This document shows, one piece after another, positions 42,001 through 43,956 of a stretch of DNA of 43,956 nucleotides. The DNA is from Planctomycetaceae bacterium. Lineage in GTDB: Bacteria; Planctomycetota; UBA8742; UBA2392; JABWBM01. The stretch covers positions 1 to 43,956 of the forward strand of contig JABWBM010000029.1 in assembly GCA_013360495.1 (NCBI GenBank), written 5' to 3'. The notes under the pieces were generated by a model. It saw nothing but the letters and a program-made list of their open reading frames with translations, did no database searches and was not told the DNA's origin. Position 1 is the first letter of the stretch. Each line of letters begins with the position of its first letter. A program made the position numbers and the translations under genes.

Positions 42001-43956
42001 TATAGCATCCGGCGTCAATACGGCCTTCGCGCTCTGCCCGACGCCCAGCGCCGCCAATGTCGAGATCGTGCGCGTGTATGCCGACAAGGTGGAAATCCGC
42101 ATCAGCAACTTCCCCAATGCGTTCACTGGTTTTGGAACCGTGGGCGTCGAGCGCGCCTATGAGTCCGACTTTTCCGACGCCTTTGACTTCGGCTATTTCA
42201 ATTCGACGCACATTGTCGACGACCTCGTGGATCCCGCGAAGGAAGCCTATTACCGGGTGCGATTCAAGAACGGCGACGACATCGTCACCGCGACGTATAC
42301 GGCGGGTTCCGTTTCGCCCGATCCGCAACCGGCGGGGATCGTCACACCCACGGGCGAGGACATGCTGCTCTCGCCGGGCCAGCAGCTCGGCCCCATCGAC
42401 GTGCAGGTGGTGGACGAAATCGGCGAGCCGTTCCCAACGGTGACGCCGCTCACCGTGACCTTCGCGGTGGTCGAAGGCTATGGCTCCGTCATCACCGCGT
42501 CGGGTGGTCCCACGGTGGTTACGCAGACTGATATGAGTGGCCTTGCGCGCCTGCCCTTCATCACGGGCATCGCCGATGGCGAATTCGTGATCGACGCATA
42601 CACCATACTCTTTGGCAAGATCGTCAACCTGCGTTTCCACGGCCATGTAGTGAGCGGCCCAGTGAGCGTCGAGGTGATCAGCCCGGGCCCCTTCGCCATG
42701 GACGTCGGCCAAACCTTGAGCGGCATCGAACTGCAAACCTATGACAGCCAGAACACACCCCTCGGCCCGGCCCTGATCGATCTACGCCTCACGCTGCCCG
42801 GCTCGGCCTTCGACACCAACCACCCCGACGTCATCGACGACACCACGGCGCAGGTGACCGCCGACAGTTCAGGCTACGCGCAAGTTCCCGATATCATTGG
42901 GCAGACCCCAAGCGCCGGCATGCTGGTGGCGACGCTGATGCACCCGACAGAGCCGGGGCTGCCGCTCGACACGCTGCCCATTAACTACAGCGTACTATCG
43001 ACGAACATGGCTTCACCCGCCGTGACCAAGCTCGATGGCGACGGCCGCAAGGTGCCGTTTCAGGAGATCGAGGACGAATCCGGCGAGTGCGAGGGCGAGC
43101 ACGCGGGTGCTACGCGCCCCATCGAGGTGCAAGTGACCAACAGCCTCGGCCAGCCCATCGCAGGCGCGACCGTCCATTTCTACGGCTGCGACGCCGATGA
43201 GGCGCAGCCCGAGCGCAACCCCATCGTTCGCCAGCTTCCCTTCGACGCGGGCGAGGAACCCGACGAGCGCGGCAACGACCAGTCCTATCTGCTTGGCGGC
43301 TTCAAAGTCAACGGCGCAGCGTACCCGGTTGCGTATGCCAAGGCTGTCGCGCTCCCCGACGGCAAGGTCGCCGTGATCGGCGGGACGGGCAACGCGAGCA
43401 ACCCAACCGCCGACCTCAAGGGCACCGTGATCATCGACGCCATGGACTGCTTCCTGAGTGCCTATGAACTGCACGATTGCGCGAGTCTCGCCCTCGTGCC
43501 GCGCTATGGCCATCAGGCGCTCTTGCTCGACGACGAGCGCATCCTGATCATCGGCGGCATCGACTCAGCTGGCGGGCCCGCGCCGACGCTGATCTGGGAT
43601 TTCGTCGATAACATCATCACTCCCGTGCCGTCACTCAACGCCGACTGGTCCTTCGGCTCGGCGTTGGTGTATGACAGCGGCGACAAGGCGCTGCTCGTCG
43701 GCGGGCGCACGGCAGCCGGGGCGAACCTGCCATTCGCGGTTTCGATCGACATTTCCAGCGGAACATTCGGCAACGTGGTGTCGCTCACCTCGCCGAATAT
43801 CCGCCGCGAATCGTCGATTGTGTACGACGAATTCAACGACATGGCCTACGTAATCGGCTCGACCGTGGGTTCGACGGATCTGCACAACGTCGCGCGCATC
43901 AACCTCGCGGGCGGTACAACCATTTCCATCACGAACCTGCCCGGTTGGATCCCGCA
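36038..43956 (+). CDS. Giant secreted multidomain protein (propeller, choice-of-anchor D and Ig-like repeats), 3' end beyond the window
   Basis: The frame is open from ATG 36038 to the right edge, at least 2639 residues; AGGAG lies eight bases before the ATG. A signal peptide (MRSRIALCLVTFVSISLNVLIAQ) is followed by a first propeller-like region with repeated VYALA/LYVGG.F motifs (about 30-340). Next come several choice-of-anchor D/ASPM-like Ig domains (PFKI..VGTG, DFGTLNIGQTS, GRDFGQWAIN, GDRDFGDVNVGSP), a second propeller (IYVGGNFGG, YFCGSFLWING, IYVGGTFTDV, IFIGGDFDSVGG), and two Ig/cadherin-like domains (NKTTSENTLLQFTASANDPD, NRTVIVNQLLQFDVTASDAD). Big_1-type Ig repeats follow (AQVVNVNCDPVAGETVTFTVTGG, YQVIDAYGNAVAGASVTAQV), and finally Kelch-like blades (LPDGKVAVIGGTG, DDERILIIGGIDS). 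It is probably an adhesin or surface-layer protein. A sorting domain may lie beyond the edge. Confidence 0.85.
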   Translation, partial: MRSRIALCLVTFVSISLNVLIAQTVDSVRDIDGATPAGLGGTWNVEGDARASCVVGDVLYLGGCFTKVNGIACKNLATINLKTKVVSSWCSHVDGEVYALASDGEKIFVGGKFACSFNTGGGDAATVVKRNNLIALNKDGTADLRCPGVGGEVKALTCAGGILYVGGSFRRVGNQPRQNIASMKCSGDASEVMKVTEWAPAVDGAVHAIAVDDESGDIFIGGAFDAVNGQACGKMAGFTASGACKTWDPQFDGNVHAICFGGDGEKRALYTGGEFTHARGKERNRLAAFVPGEERSGWALSEWNVGADGPVYALDTYEDGVAIGGDFDELGGEPVENAGMAQGASYGSSAATSSPFAPTTLPPPVVPPTVSSLVIIPGGTIIIAGGPTVIAVRVIVYPFGKILRVRLNSPTGPILVFNATQDFGTLNIGQTSAPRRYYLVNESISNQNINVSNLIKNGTNPGDFILNTGTFGTGGVIPWQQNRWFEISFAPTVSGFREANVQFTHDAFTPSSPFKIHPVGTGAGTSGNIVVHETSPTGTIVVNDSPPANGRIIDNIPVGTSSAPLRLYIVNSGATTLGAWGLQLSGSTQFSLNSGTFGGDIPPGQNKWVEVTFSPINTITQTATVQFFHSAGNTSSPFKINLSGTGIIPNPGLVVTSDETNPPTVIPYNAPATGGRDFGQWAINMGSTPSVTFTITNDGTGTTTVGVPAINGGSAEFLISAQSFPATLAPGQSASFTIRFHPCDPTPVLTKSVEFTHNATNIAPSPFKFAVSGQGVSPTGGAGGLPSSFFSTFSTTSAGGELGTHVIKRVGDIIYVGGNFGGTNNLFALDVCAGGLPGWTSPSIDGPVYDLVVFNGRVYFCGSFLWINGELSPNLACVDANTGAFVPWIDTGTLLILGGGAGGTTISSLTASGSYIYAGGQFRWTIPNSGIFWDGLLKVDANTGIPDLNFPSMPSPSLGNWVNAMTLSPSATELFITGRFNIVGTTPRQNLAKITLSTNAVSTTFPEIMTGGEGFAVSYLNGKIYVGGTFTDVTGPVDPSGLIKIDPATDTVENWNANLGGMQTVKAIRRQSGMIFIGGDFDSVGGLSRLNLAAVDEIDASPEYWNPEATGGAVNALEFGNAALFGGGHFTDINQNGPGGLARFPFLYPIDQHVYEDTATDPEIVNGAMPANGRVFGTWSLDDGPTPALAIVVKNEGLGKLGLSMPIIESGDAADFVLDTTSFPQFLNPKSSASFTLAFDPQSAGSKLITVRFDFGDYNNLSPFTFQASGTGALPTIQVTDASMNVVVNGSAPVGDRDFGDVNVGSPFSQTMITIKNTGTVPLQLGDPQLDGGDTDDFGINLFGFQTPLDPSDIAVFFMNFDPQTVGAKLVQVTFTHNASNTTTPFRVLFGGNGIGPAVPTLNTIGNKTTSENTLLQFTASANDPDSGEILRYTADDGAGGPLPAGASINAYTGKFTWTPDFSQAQGSPYTVRVTVTDFGGLSDSESFTISVNNVNQAPVISSSGNRTVIVNQLLQFDVTASDADPGNALTFFFSNLPSGASFTQTGPTSAQFSWTPIAGQVGVYSYVGLSVTDDDLSSPLDDTDIIAITVTTTPSTVIAASGSGQTAAVGEDFTSPLRAQVVNVNCDPVAGETVTFTVTGGAANFAGASFTAAITDLGGYATAPSLTAGPAAGAVTVTASVFGGSSDDFNLVSGSATGVAARATITSGPVTVGSPVSIALQAVDEGGNDVTDFIATVDVVISGAGNFTDEVTFIAADNGFKALTGYVTFLVSGNQEIVVTPQFIGGIVTQTVVPVSVSGASTIRIIEGGGEDVARNSVAATLPRYQVIDAYGNAVAGASVTAQVIAGDAQFAERDTGGLNFLGTSYTTAADNDGIPEAFYIYAEDGYEPIVVELSCPGTSPVEMEFTPVDAFPSPYGLRDGATSTISSTSFAWYNGAAYDSIEVLDPDSGNVIDTLGGSAESYVAGGLEPNEPVAIFVRGVVGGVPSIASGVNTAFALCPTPSAANVEIVRVYADKVEIRISNFPNAFTGFGTVGVERAYESDFSDAFDFGYFNSTHIVDDLVDPAKEAYYRVRFKNGDDIVTATYTAGSVSPDPQPAGIVTPTGEDMLLSPGQQLGPIDVQVVDEIGEPFPTVTPLTVTFAVVEGYGSVITASGGPTVVTQTDMSGLARLPFITGIADGEFVIDAYTILFGKIVNLRFHGHVVSGPVSVEVISPGPFAMDVGQTLSGIELQTYDSQNTPLGPALIDLRLTLPGSAFDTNHPDVIDDTTAQVTADSSGYAQVPDIIGQTPSAGMLVATLMHPTEPGLPLDTLPINYSVLSTNMASPAVTKLDGDGRKVPFQEIEDESGECEGEHAGATRPIEVQVTNSLGQPIAGATVHFYGCDADEAQPERNPIVRQLPFDAGEEPDERGNDQSYLLGGFKVNGAAYPVAYAKAVALPDGKVAVIGGTGNASNPTADLKGTVIIDAMDCFLSAYELHDCASLALVPRYGHQALLLDDERILIIGGIDSAGGPAPTLIWDFVDNIITPVPSLNADWSFGSALVYDSGDKALLVGGRTAAGANLPFAVSIDISSGTFGNVVSLTSPNIRRESSIVYDEFNDMAYVIGSTVGSTDLHNVARINLAGGTTISITNLPGWIP

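Noticed and set aside
36214..43885. Long minus-strand open frames opposite the giant protein (for example 36296-37552 and 41426-42736)
   Set aside because: They are shadows of the plus-strand gene, with His/Arg/Asp-rich sequence and no domain pattern.
1..43956. Genome-wide reassignment of UGA to an amino acid
   Set aside because: TGA serves as a normal stop in tightly packed genes, for example in the ATGA overlaps of ectA/ectB, ectB/ectC and the FHA/PilM pair, so only local recoding fits.
1..43956. CRISPR array, insertion sequence with transposase, or rRNA genes
   Set aside because: No regularly spaced direct repeats, no transposase or integrase frame, and no rRNA sequence were seen.

Overview
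The window is G+C-rich DNA from a Gram-negative bacterium. It encodes outer-membrane and OmpA-type lipoproteins, periplasmic binding proteins, a type II secretion/type IV pilus-like locus and very large secreted proteins. No rRNA or phylogenetic marker is present. The gene style (FHA/PilM locus, giant choice-of-anchor proteins, isolated nuoA) suggests a deep lineage such as Sumerlaeota, Hydrogenedentota or Planctomycetota; that is only an inference.

Layout. (1) 1-6554: an osmoprotection locus on the minus strand, ectA-ectB-ectC-ectD-ehuB-ehuC-ehuD-ehuA, with a divergent MarR regulator (ectR type). It makes, hydroxylates and re-imports ectoine; the divergent spacer carries overlapping palindromes. 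(2) 6555-9640: a spacer with two stacked inverted-repeat elements, a tRNA-Pro(GGG) with terminator, then a probable small island with an HTH protein and two overlapping genes built from repeated helix-turn-helix units. (3) 9751-11813: a metal-associated plus-strand cluster: a Cys/His-rich exported protein, an outer-membrane protein and an HMA/MerP-like lipoprotein. The last has in-frame UGA codons at both positions of its metal-binding CxxC motif, and the outer-membrane gene has an in-frame UGA in its signal peptide. (4) 11877-17619: an orphan nuoA, a small exported protein, a GAF-PAS histidine kinase, a BshC-like protein and a LysM protein, separated by inverted-repeat elements. (5) 17739-30420: minus strand: NFACT-R protein, PQQ-type sugar dehydrogenase, then a pseudopilin/TPR/PilO/PilM-N/FHA operon. 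(6) 30641-35497: a small low-G+C ORF with an in-frame UGA followed by a SECIS-like hairpin, an AAA/DUF4143 ATPase, a DEDD exonuclease, two lipoproteins and a protoglobin-like protein. (7) 36038 to the right edge: one unfinished giant secreted protein.

The most interesting signal is UGA recoding. TGA is a normal stop elsewhere (for example the ATGA overlaps of ectA/ectB and ectB/ectC). Yet one gene reads cleanly through TGA at exactly the two conserved cysteine positions of an HMA domain, a neighbour has a TGA early in its leader, and a distant small ORF has a TGA with a well-placed SECIS-like hairpin. Selenocysteine, or cysteine from a UGA-reading tRNA, is the simplest explanation for the HMA gene. 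The other two are weaker.

A second theme is a set of intergenic inverted-repeat elements. They share a few cores (GTAGCGTCACGC-type, REP-like TTCCCGC/GCGGGAA, CTCTCCC-type) but have different outer arms, and one of them supplies the stop codon of the histidine kinase gene.
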